Below, piece after piece: positions 7,668 to 16,900 of a stretch of 64,000 nucleotides of DNA (positions are counted from its first letter, which is position 1; each line of letters starts with the position of its first letter). The stretch is from positions 124,001 through 188,000 of the forward strand of contig NZ_BKAU01000004.1 in the NCBI RefSeq assembly GCF_007992715.1. Direction: 5' to 3'. The notes beneath the pieces were generated by a model, which had not been told where the DNA came from, ran no database searches, and saw only the letters and a program-made list of their open reading frames with translations. This stretch comes from Chitinophaga cymbidii. Its GTDB lineage: Bacteria > Bacteroidota > Bacteroidia > Chitinophagales > Chitinophagaceae. Position numbers and translations under genes: made by a program.

Positions 7668-10460
7668 ATGAACTACAGCATGATGTTCCTGTGCGCCTGC
7701 TGCCAGTTGCTGGCGTTGTATGCAGGCGCACAAAGACCGGAACATATCCATAACCCCGTACTGCCCGGTGTGGCGGACGCGGGCGTGATGAAATTCAACG
7801 GGGAATATTATATCGGCGGCGTGTTTACCAACGGCGGCTTTTATGTGTCGGACGACCTGGTGAACTGGAAAGGGCCGGTGCATGTATTTTCGATGAATAA
7901 CGGCTGGACGGAAGGAGCTTCCGCCGGCGATAACCAGATACATGCGAACGATATGCGGTACATCAACGGCGTGTTCCATCTCTACTGGTCCGTGAACTAC
8001 TGGGGGCAGGACAGGAACGTGGTGCACATCGGGCACGCCGTGTCAGACAGCGTGCTCGGTCCTTACAACGAGCCGGTAAAAGACACATGGCTGGATAACC
8101 GCATTGATCCGATGCTTTTTACAGATGACGACGGCCGGCACTACCTCTACATGGTAAAATTCACAGACGGTAACACCATCTGGGCGCGGCCCATGAAAGA
8201 TCCTTACACGTTTGCAGGGCCGCCGGTATACCAGTTCGCATCACTGCCCAACACCTGGGAAACAACGGACAACCGCGTGGCGGAAGGCCCCTGGGTCATC
8301 AAATACCGCAACCGGTATTACATGATGTACAATGCCAATCACACTTCCACCGCCTGGGGCAATTACATGCTCGGTGTGGCGGAGGCGGATAGCCCGATGG
8401 GCTTCGGGCATGGCGGCAAGTATCCCGGGCCGGTGGTGTTCTCCAATCAATCCGGTCTGGAAGACCGTTTTGCTGATCTGCTGAAATACAATACAAATCC
8501 ATACTTTCAGTACACCACCGCCAGACCGGCTGAAAACTGGCATCAGTCCGGCTTTGATGCAAGCGGCTGGCAGCAGGGGAAGCCCGGATTTGGCTCCGGC
8601 GTTATCAAAGGTTCCACCGTCCGGAATGTCCGTACGATGTGGAATGAGCCGGAGATATGGGCGCGAAAAGTGTTTTCCCTGAACAGCCAACTTCCGTCCA
8701 ATCTGTTACTGCGTGTGTATCATAATGGCGATACCCGCATCTACCTGAACGGCCAACCAGTTTACGAAAGATCCGGCCGTCAGTACACCACCCTGAACAT
8801 CGATGCGCGTCAGCTGCTGAAGAACGGAGAAAACATACTGGCCATCCAAAGCAGCCGCGGCCGGCAAAACTTCCTCGACATATCGCTTTTCGATATGAAA
8901 AATGAAAGGGGGGATGATATTTTATATTCTCCCGGCCAGCCGAACATATTGCGCGGTCCAAACGGTTTTGAGTGGTGGCTGGTGTACATGGCGAATAAAA
9001 ATGCGGATCGGAGAGGACAGTATATTGACCGGGTGCATTTCTTTAACCGCAAACTGGTTGTTGATGGTATTACCAGCGAGCACACGCCCGGTTATCATCC
9101 GGCGCCTGCGATGCCGGATTTCAGGGATTTGTTCAATGGTGCAGATAGCCTGACGGCGGCGGTAACATCAACGGTCAAACGAACTGATGTGGATTTTCTG
9201 CAAAAGTGGCGAACATCCGGTGGCGACTGGCAGCAACGCCACGGCCAGCTGACGCAAACCGCAACCGGTACTGCGCAGGCTTTGATAAAAAGCACGCCGG
9301 CCAGCAACTACCTTTTTGAAACCGGCGTCCAGCCCAATAAAGCAAAAGCAGGCATCATAGCCGCATGGAAAGATGAGTCAGATTGGCTGAAAATATGGCT
9401 GGACCCGCAACGCAAGGCATGGGGATACCGCCTCAACCAGAAAGGAAAACAAACCACCGCGTATCATCCGCTACCGCAGGATTTCAATTTTGACCGTTAT
9501 CATACGCTGACTGTTTTCAGGAATGCCGCGTCGTTTGAAGTGAAAATAGATCACCTGCCCGCACCGGGCATGCCGGTGATCCGCACGGCGCTGAACGGCA
9601 AACATATTCCCGGCCTTTATACAGAAGGCGCGGGCGCGGCATTTGATGGTGTGCTGTATACGATCGGATGGGATGAATTTGACAACATGATCAGCGGATG
9701 GGGTACGCCGGCCAGCATCTCCGGCAACGGCCTCACGCTCAACGCCGGTAACCGCGTTTTCAAAGGTGATCTGCTGGACAGTTACGAGATCGGCACACAG
9801 GTGACGCAAACCGCAACCGGCAACGCAGGTATCTACGCTGTTTATATCGATGATGAAAACTATTTGCAGGCGCAGTTTGACAACAAAACGCAAAAGCTGG
9901 CCATCACCGGTAAAAAAGACGGTACGCCTTTATCCACCGAAGCAATATCCCTCGAAACCGCGAGCAGCTATTATGTGGACATGAAGTACAGCGATTTTTT
10001 TGAAAGACATTTTAGCTTCGATCATCCCGTCTACATCAATTCCATCAGCCTGAACAAAACGCCTTACCAGCAGCCGGACACATTGATAGAGCGCATCCAT
10101 GAGAAAATGAACATCTTCTATCAAAGCGGGGAAAAGTGGCATCCGCTGCCGGCTTTCCGGCGGGATACCACCGGCCATCCGGGTTTCGACAAAATCGTAT
10201 TTAATCCCGTAAAGGCGGAAGGGCTGAAGTTCGTCAACAAAGCACCCGGCGAACGGATGATATATGTCAACAAAATACAGGTAAACGAAACCTGCCGCGA
10301 ATCGTATCATTTACGCGCGGTGAAGACCGCCAGCGAAGTGATCTTTTTTGTAGACGGGCGGGAAGTGAAGCGCTATCCCGCGTCATTCCCCGCATCCCGG
10401 GTAGGATTGTGCGGCAACGGCACGTTTAACGGCATCACGTATTTTCATATTCCGCAATAA
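7668..10460 (+). CDS. Large GH43 enzyme with a beta-sandwich inserted in the propeller and C-terminal LamG-like domains
   Basis: A 930-residue secreted protein with a signal peptide (about 1-21). The GH43 propeller starts at residue 28, with catalytic residues Asp38 (GVADAGVM), Asp147 (RIDPMLF) and Glu206 (VAEGPW). At about 275-412 the propeller is interrupted by a jelly-roll domain of the kind found in GH2 enzymes and GH106-type proteins (WHQSGFDASGWQQGKPGFGSG; RVYHNGDTRIYLNGQ, each seen in sequence). The last blade then resumes at about 430-465 (GFEWWLVYMANKN, QYIDRVHFF). Two LamG/DUF1080-like beta-sandwich regions fill about 485-700 and 700-930. The first catalytic motif is DAGV rather than DPTV. 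It ends the locus before a bidirectional terminator. Substrate is unknown; an arabinose- or xylose-linked polymer is likely. Confidence 0.88.
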   Translation: MNYSMMFLCACCQLLALYAGAQRPEHIHNPVLPGVADAGVMKFNGEYYIGGVFTNGGFYVSDDLVNWKGPVHVFSMNNGWTEGASAGDNQIHANDMRYINGVFHLYWSVNYWGQDRNVVHIGHAVSDSVLGPYNEPVKDTWLDNRIDPMLFTDDDGRHYLYMVKFTDGNTIWARPMKDPYTFAGPPVYQFASLPNTWETTDNRVAEGPWVIKYRNRYYMMYNANHTSTAWGNYMLGVAEADSPMGFGHGGKYPGPVVFSNQSGLEDRFADLLKYNTNPYFQYTTARPAENWHQSGFDASGWQQGKPGFGSGVIKGSTVRNVRTMWNEPEIWARKVFSLNSQLPSNLLLRVYHNGDTRIYLNGQPVYERSGRQYTTLNIDARQLLKNGENILAIQSSRGRQNFLDISLFDMKNERGDDILYSPGQPNILRGPNGFEWWLVYMANKNADRRGQYIDRVHFFNRKLVVDGITSEHTPGYHPAPAMPDFRDLFNGADSLTAAVTSTVKRTDVDFLQKWRTSGGDWQQRHGQLTQTATGTAQALIKSTPASNYLFETGVQPNKAKAGIIAAWKDESDWLKIWLDPQRKAWGYRLNQKGKQTTAYHPLPQDFNFDRYHTLTVFRNAASFEVKIDHLPAPGMPVIRTALNGKHIPGLYTEGAGAAFDGVLYTIGWDEFDNMISGWGTPASISGNGLTLNAGNRVFKGDLLDSYEIGTQVTQTATGNAGIYAVYIDDENYLQAQFDNKTQKLAITGKKDGTPLSTEAISLETASSYYVDMKYSDFFERHFSFDHPVYINSISLNKTPYQQPDTLIERIHEKMNIFYQSGEKWHPLPAFRRDTTGHPGFDKIVFNPVKAEGLKFVNKAPGERMIYVNKIQVNETCRESYHLRAVKTASEVIFFVDGREVKRYPASFPASRVGLCGNGTFNGITYFHIPQ

Positions 10461-10465
10461 TGTAG

Positions 10466-10497
10466 AAGGCCCTCGCATCGTTGGATGGGAGGGCCTT
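10466..10497. terminator. Bidirectional rho-independent terminator between convergent genes
   Basis: Perfect 9-bp stem AAGGCCCTC / GAGGGCCTT with a 14-base loop and a short T run on the right. It lies in the 44-base gap between the plus-strand GH43 stop and the minus-strand cytochrome stop. On the minus strand the AAGG side supplies the T residues, so it can serve both operons. Confidence 0.8.
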
Positions 10498-10504
10498 TTC
10501 TGTC

Positions 10505-13500
10505 TTAATTATCTTCCTTCGAAAGCGCCAGGAAACTCACTACGTCACGGATCTCTTTTTTGGAGAGCACGGTTTTCATATCCGGCATGCTGGAAGGAGA
10601 AAATACCTTTTTCACGATCTGGCTGTTGGGGATGGTCCTTTCGGGATCAAGTCCAACTTTTACGGTGATACCGTTTTTATCTTCTCCCTGCAATACGCCC
10701 GTCACTTTTTCACCGTCTTTCAATTCCAGTACCGCCATGCCGAAACCCGGCGCGAGGCGCGCACTTGGCGAGATAAGCGCTTCCAGTATCTGCTGACGGG
10801 AGATCCTGCCCGCGATGCCGTTCAGCCGCGGGCCGGCATTGCCGCCGCGGTCGTCATAAGCATGGCACTTCATACATTGCGCGTTCTGGTTGCGGTAGAA
10901 TATCTGCCTGCCGCGCTGCGGGTCACCGCCTTGCAGGCTACCCGCATAGGCGGCCAGCTGATCGTCCGGCGACAGTTTGCTGCTGATCTCTTTGTACTGC
11001 GCGATCAGTTGCGGAGAACGGTTACTGTCCACCGCTTCACCCAGTTCAAGATAGATGTCAGGGCTCAGCTTGCCGGCGGCCATTTTATGCAGCAGGTCTT
11101 CGAGAGCTTTATTTGATTTCGCCGGCGTGAGCTTTCCGAGCGTGAGCACGGCGGCTTGTTTCTCTTCCATGGTTTTGCTGGCGATCACCTCTGTCAGCAG
11201 GCTGACCATCACTTCCTGCGGGATGCTCATTTTGGGCAGGAGGTCGAGGCCCGCTACACGTACTGTTTTTTCTCGGTCAGCGAGCGCATAGCGGATGGCT
11301 TGCTCTGATTCCGGCGCTTGCAGCGATACCAGTGTTTTGAGGGATTCCTCGCGCATGGCGGCTTCCGGATCGCTTTTCAGCACGGCGAGCAGGGGCGTGG
11401 CGGCGCGTTTGATGGCGAGCTTGTGGATGGCTTTCGCAGCGCTGGTCCTTACAGGTAGCTCGCGGTCTTTTAACAGGCTGATCAGCGCATCGGCGGAGGT
11501 GCTGACCAGTTGTGCGGCATTCCTTTCGATCTTTCCTCTTAAACGCCCGTCCACTCTGTCAAGCACGGAAGGCTTGGCCCAAACGCTGATCGCGTCTACG
11601 GCTTCGGCTCTCATGGCGGCGGGACTGCCGTTCTTCTGCGCGTAGCTGATAAGGCTTTGCAAAGCGGCGTCCGTACCCACGCGCAGGCTGGCGTTGATGG
11701 CGCGGCGCAGCAGGGCTTCACTGGTGAAGGTGGTGGTGTTTAAGAGATTAGCTAGTGCGGGCAGGGCTTCTTTGATGGACAGATCATCATTGATCGCCCG
11801 TGCTGCTTCTGTTACAATAAATTCGTCGGTATCATTGAGGAAACCGGCGATGCCGGGGTGGGACATTCTTCTGAGCGTTACCACGGCCGCGATGCGCAAG
11901 GCCCTGGAGGGGCTGGATGATAATGCGATCACCGGCTCCGTTTTGCCAATGCGGGACAATGCGAGGCAGCCTGCATGGCGCAGGTAAGCGTCCTCATCAT
12001 TATTGCTTTCGAGAAAATCGATGATGGGTTGAACGGCGGGCTCGTATTTGATCCGGCCAAGCGCTTCCGCCGCAAAGAAGCGGGCGCGGCTGGCGGTATC
12101 TTTCAGCAGTGGCACCAGTGCGGGGCCGGCCTCGCTGTAACGGATATCTCCCAGCCATTTTGCGGCCTGCGCCCTGATTTCGGGATCGTTGTCTTTTAAT
12201 ACGGGGATCAGCACGGCGGCATATTGCTTATCCTGCCGCGCGAGCTGGCAGATACCCCAGATAGCGTGTACCCGTGCCAGTTGGTTATCCCGCTGTTGCA
12301 GCATTTGCAGGAAAATATCGTTGCCTTTCGCTTTGCGTTTCACCAGCTCGAACTGTGCTTTCAGGCGCACCCGCATGTCCGGGTTCTTCAGCAGCCCGCC
12401 GAGCGCGGCTTCTTTGCGTTTGCTGAAGTCCTCCGCCAGCAGGGATTTTACTTCCATGCGAACGGGAGAGGAGGCGCTGGCGGCATGGTCGAGCTTCCAG
12501 ATGCGGCCATAGTTATGCGTATCCCATCCATCGATCCAGTCCGCCACGTACAATGCGCCGTCCGGGCCAAAATCCAGTCCCGTTGGCAATACGCCGCGCA
12601 GTACTTCTTTATGTTCTCCCAGCTCAAAAGTGGCGCCTTTGGGATTGAGCCGGAAGCTGTGCACGCCGGAGCCGGAGGGATTGCCCACGAACTCGGCGAT
12701 GAAGAAGGTATTTTTGTATTCGGGGCCCAGTGCGGTTCCGGGGTTGTACACCATGCCGGCGGGACCGCTGACGAAGTTGCTGATGCAGGGCGTGATATAG
12801 GCCGCCTGGCCTTCAAAGCGCGGGAGGTACATCTTTTCTTCCATCCACACTTTGTAGGTGTTGTTGTCCGGGTCGCGGTATTTGCCGTATTGCCAGTTGC
12901 TGCGCCAGCCCGCGTCTGATCCGTTCACGATGTATACGAGGCGTTCTTTTTCACCGGGATGATCGCCATCATTGTCCTCACTGATCAGGTTACCGTATTC
13001 ATCAAAAACGAACTCATGTGTGTTGCGCAGGCCGTGTGCGAATATTTCGAAATCGCTGCCGTCAGGGTTGGAGCGGGCGATCACGCCGCTGTTGGGGTGT
13101 TCCCATTTCTGCCCGTCGGGCCCTTTGCCGGAAAATCCGATATCGCCGATCTGCCAGTAGATCCTGCCGTCAGGCCCCATTTCAACGCCGGACATGCCGT
13201 GGCCGCTGAAGCCGATGTGAATGCCGTATCCGGTGGAGATAGATGTTTTCTCATCCGCGAGGCCGTCCTTGTTCTTGTCTTTCATCCGCCAGAGATCCGG
13301 CGCTACGGCCACATAGAGATCATCGCCGTCGCTCAGCACGCCGCCGGCCACATCCGTTACCTCATCGTTAAAATCATCTACTACCAGTTGCGACAGATCC
13401 GCTACGCCATCGCCGGAGATATCTTCCAGGCGGAAAACATTTTCTTTTTCGATGGTAAGATCGCGCCAGTCGTGGGAGCTGTCGCCGTTCAGGTCTTCCA

Positions 13501-13906
13501 GCCAGCGGTTCCTTTCACTGTTTTCGGGCGAAAGCTCCTTGTGCAGGAAAGCGCGCCGGTCTTCCACGGTCTGCAGGCTGATGGACGGAATTTCCCAGTC
13601 CCGGTGCCCGCGGATATCAAATTCGGAATGTTTCTGCCGGTTGGTGGTGGTGTAATACAACTTTCCATGATCGTCAATATCAATGGCGATCGGGGAGATC
13701 ACCAGCGAATCGATACCCCATAGTTTCAGGGTAAGACCTTCCGCCAGTACGGGTTTTACCTGTGCTTCGATGGAAGCCGCGATCTGCGCGGTCTGGGCCG
13801 TATCCATCTGTTTGATGCGTTTGTCGGCAGGGCCCTGTTGCCCGCAGGCCGTGATAAGTACCGGGGCCAGCAGCAGGGATGCCGGGAGCGCTGAAAATGT
13901 TCTCAT
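10505..13906 (-). CDS. PVC-type heme-binding cytochrome c lipoprotein with dehydrogenase-like propeller and HEAT repeats
   Basis: A 1133-residue exported lipoprotein (lipobox LITAC, Cys21). The N-terminal half (about 60-460) is a soluble-glucose-dehydrogenase-like propeller of the membrane-bound dehydrogenase family, with GYGIHIGFSGHGMSGVEMGP, GLRNTHEFVFDEYGN and TGLDFGPDGALYVADWIDGWD and acidic DxNxDG-type loops that could bind calcium. About 480-960 is a long run of HEAT-type helical repeats (PALVPLLKDTASRARFFAAEALG region). The C-terminal cytochrome c domain has heme motif CMKCH at 1011-1015 and a candidate axial Met in SSMPDM near 1107. Such proteins are common in Planctomycetes and also in Bacteroidota; substrates are mostly unknown, with carbohydrate oxidation often proposed. 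It starts 69 bases after the synthase stop with no clear terminator between. Confidence 0.85.
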   Translation of the reverse strand: MRTFSALPASLLLAPVLITACGQQGPADKRIKQMDTAQTAQIAASIEAQVKPVLAEGLTLKLWGIDSLVISPIAIDIDDHGKLYYTTTNRQKHSEFDIRGHRDWEIPSISLQTVEDRRAFLHKELSPENSERNRWLEDLNGDSSHDWRDLTIEKENVFRLEDISGDGVADLSQLVVDDFNDEVTDVAGGVLSDGDDLYVAVAPDLWRMKDKNKDGLADEKTSISTGYGIHIGFSGHGMSGVEMGPDGRIYWQIGDIGFSGKGPDGQKWEHPNSGVIARSNPDGSDFEIFAHGLRNTHEFVFDEYGNLISEDNDGDHPGEKERLVYIVNGSDAGWRSNWQYGKYRDPDNNTYKVWMEEKMYLPRFEGQAAYITPCISNFVSGPAGMVYNPGTALGPEYKNTFFIAEFVGNPSGSGVHSFRLNPKGATFELGEHKEVLRGVLPTGLDFGPDGALYVADWIDGWDTHNYGRIWKLDHAASASSPVRMEVKSLLAEDFSKRKEAALGGLLKNPDMRVRLKAQFELVKRKAKGNDIFLQMLQQRDNQLARVHAIWGICQLARQDKQYAAVLIPVLKDNDPEIRAQAAKWLGDIRYSEAGPALVPLLKDTASRARFFAAEALGRIKYEPAVQPIIDFLESNNDEDAYLRHAGCLALSRIGKTEPVIALSSSPSRALRIAAVVTLRRMSHPGIAGFLNDTDEFIVTEAARAINDDLSIKEALPALANLLNTTTFTSEALLRRAINASLRVGTDAALQSLISYAQKNGSPAAMRAEAVDAISVWAKPSVLDRVDGRLRGKIERNAAQLVSTSADALISLLKDRELPVRTSAAKAIHKLAIKRAATPLLAVLKSDPEAAMREESLKTLVSLQAPESEQAIRYALADREKTVRVAGLDLLPKMSIPQEVMVSLLTEVIASKTMEEKQAAVLTLGKLTPAKSNKALEDLLHKMAAGKLSPDIYLELGEAVDSNRSPQLIAQYKEISSKLSPDDQLAAYAGSLQGGDPQRGRQIFYRNQNAQCMKCHAYDDRGGNAGPRLNGIAGRISRQQILEALISPSARLAPGFGMAVLELKDGEKVTGVLQGEDKNGITVKVGLDPERTIPNSQIVKKVFSPSSMPDMKTVLSKKEIRDVVSFLALSKEDN

Positions 13907-13975
13907 GGTGGAATTTTAAATAATGCCGATCAAAATAGGGAAAAAATAACGGAAAGCAAAGCCCTGCATATTCAT

Positions 13976-16900
13976 TCAGGGCTGGGGCATTAAATGCAGC
14001 GGCGTATTCAATGGTGAGCGGGCGGTGGTTACCTGGTTATCCCGTACGGCCTGCAGGTAGAGGCTGTAGTGCCCGGGAGATTCGGGTATGGTAACGGTGA
14101 TGGACGTTCCGGAACCGAGTTTTTTGAGGAACACCTCGTTGCCGTAATTGTCCGTTTTCACAAGATGCCAGTTAAACGCCAGGCTGTCCGCTGCTGCGCC
14201 GGGAAACGCCCATTCGTTGTTGCGCAATAGGAGCGCATGATAGGTCAGTTGGCTGCCCGGAAAGGTTGTTCTTGCGGGCCGCAGAATGTGAATTTGCGGG
14301 AGATGTGGTTGCTGTATTGCCGGGTTCCAGGAAGCTGCGAGCTGGTAATACGCCGGTTTGTACCGGCCCCAATGGTCCGTCAGTCCATTAAAGGTCACGT
14401 AATCTCTCGTTTCAAGGTCCTGCCAGGTAGTGATGAACGCCGGAACCCGGTCATCAGGCAATTGCCGGTAATATTCCACGGGGATCTGGCTGATGAAATG
14501 CGGAACGGACATCTTTCCGAGCTGTGACAAGCCGGAAGTATCATGCTCGGCGACTATGCCAAACGCATCCACCCGCGGTAATTCCCGTTGCAATAATTCC
14601 AGGACTTCGTCGATATTGTCTGAAAGCGCGACATCCATTGTCAGCGGTCTTGAGGCGTCAATCGCCTTGATCCTGACGGAGAGGTTTTTCAACCAGTGCA
14701 GGAAGGCTTGCTGCTGGTAAAGAAGGGCGGGCTTGCTGTAATGGCCGGCCAGTTCCTGCCAGCTGGTATTCCCGATGCTCCAGGCTGTAATATCGGGGTT
14801 GTGCTGCAGCTCTTTTACACGCCGGAGTATTGTTTTTTCCAGCCGGTCAAGCATCCTGCCGTTCTTCCGCATATCCTTTACCGCCGGCACCCAGAAGCCA
14901 TAATGTACTTGCATGCCGGTCGTTTCCGCTACACGGAGAATGTTCCTGTCATAGATGCCGGGCCCGAAGCGCCGGATGGCATTCACACCCAACGCTTTCA
15001 TGCCTTCCATATCTTTCTCCACCTGCCGGCGGGTAAGCGCATGCAGATTACGGAACCAGTTTTCTCCTTTGTGATAATTGAGCCCGCGCAGCGTGTCCGG
15101 CAACCGCCGGTGTCCGCTGTTGCCTGTAGTAGTGGCGAACTGCACAGGAGCATAATATGCGGTGTCTTCCCGCAGATATTTTTCCTTCGCGGCAAATACC
15201 TGCCGGGGATGCTGCAGTTGCCAGTCCAGCACGCCGCCTGCAACGGGCCGGAGAATATTTTTATCCTGGTTGCTGTTGAAGAACACCATTGCCTGAATTT
15301 CGGGGAAGCTGTCCCGCGTCAGGCGGAACGCATCTTCCATCCATTGGTCCTGCCGCCCCGCCATGGCGAGTGATCCCATCTCGGCGATCATCACCGGTAA
15401 TCCCGATCTGAAAACCGGCAGGCGGTGGAAAGGCATATACAGTTCCCCGAAGGAAAACCATTGGCCGTTTTCATTTTGTGGACCGTAGTTCAGTCCGGTA
15501 ACGCCGATCCAGTCCACATAATCTTTCCCCGGAAAATAATCCGCCGCAGCTTCCGGCCGCCAGGGATTCCAGACCCATATTACGTTATGGGCGCCCTGCC
15601 GGGCAAAAAAGCGGTGAACATACTTCCACGCCTCCCGGAATTCTTCCTTCGTATTGCGGCCGGTTGGCGACCAGGGATATGCAGGATTGTCTGCTTCATG
15701 CGCAAAACGCAGGAAAACGGGGCGTTTCCATGCTTTTATCTGTCCGGCGAACCGGAGCAGGTAATCATCAAAAGAACCGGCACTGATATGCGCGAGCACT
15801 TTTTGCTCATGAAGTGACGCCGCGTTTTCAAACAGGCTGGTCCATGGCTCCCATGTGATCATCGGCAGGGAACGGTTATCGTAAATAGCCTGCAGTACCG
15901 AGTCCTGCAAAAAACACTGGCTGGCATCGCCCCAGGGAATATACAGTGAAATGATACTGAAATGTGCGCTGTCCCGCTGCTGGTATTCCGTTACCTGGCG
16001 CATCGAAGTAAGGCCATCCGTTTCGCCGGGACTGTAGATGCCGGTATAGAATGTTTTTCGCAGGGCATGGCGTTCAATAGCGGGGGTGGCGGGCTCCGGG
16101 TTCATGGTTGTGCCGTACCAGGTCAGGAAAACCGTGATCAGCAGCAGCGGCAGGCCGAGCTTTCGGAAACCGGCATAGAGGTGCAGGTGCCGGAAAAGCC
16201 AGAATTGCTTTTTGATCAGCAGGGGATATACAAGCATGGTGCTTATCCACCGGGATCGTGCGGAGAGGCGGCGGAGCCTGAAGCTGGCGATGATGTTAAA
16301 GGCCATGATCAGGCAATTGATGCCGGCGATGCCCGCCATGATCAGCGTATAGGGGTTCCAGTCATACGACAGGCCGTAGATGATCGCAACAAGCGACACC
16401 AGCAGTACCGCAATATTGGGAATGTTCAGCTTCCAGTTATCCGGTTCGCTGTCATCTTTCGGCGTGGGGATATACGGTACTTTTTTCCTGATCACGGTGT
16501 AAACAAGACCGAGGATATATATCCACCATGTGCCGATCAGCAGCAACCCGCCTACCACGTGAAAGCCCCGTTCTTTTTCTTCCATCACCCATCGCTGTAC
16601 GAAGTGGCGGATCAGGATAATGGAAGCGATGGCCGGCAATCCCAGTAACGTGAAATCTACAATGTCTACCCGGAAAGGGATGAAGCCTGTGAAAAGGGAA
16701 AGAACAGGTATGAGGAAATTGATCAGGAAGACGATGCCAGACAGGTAGTGAAGCGGTATGGTGCCGTAGTGCAGCTTTTGTTGCCAGGTGAAATGCCGGA
16801 ACAACTTCGGATAGGAAGTTACCAGCAGCTCCAGGGTGCCACGGGCCCACTTCAGCTGCTGCGCGTAGTAGGCGGACAAGGTAGAAGGCACGAGGCCCCG

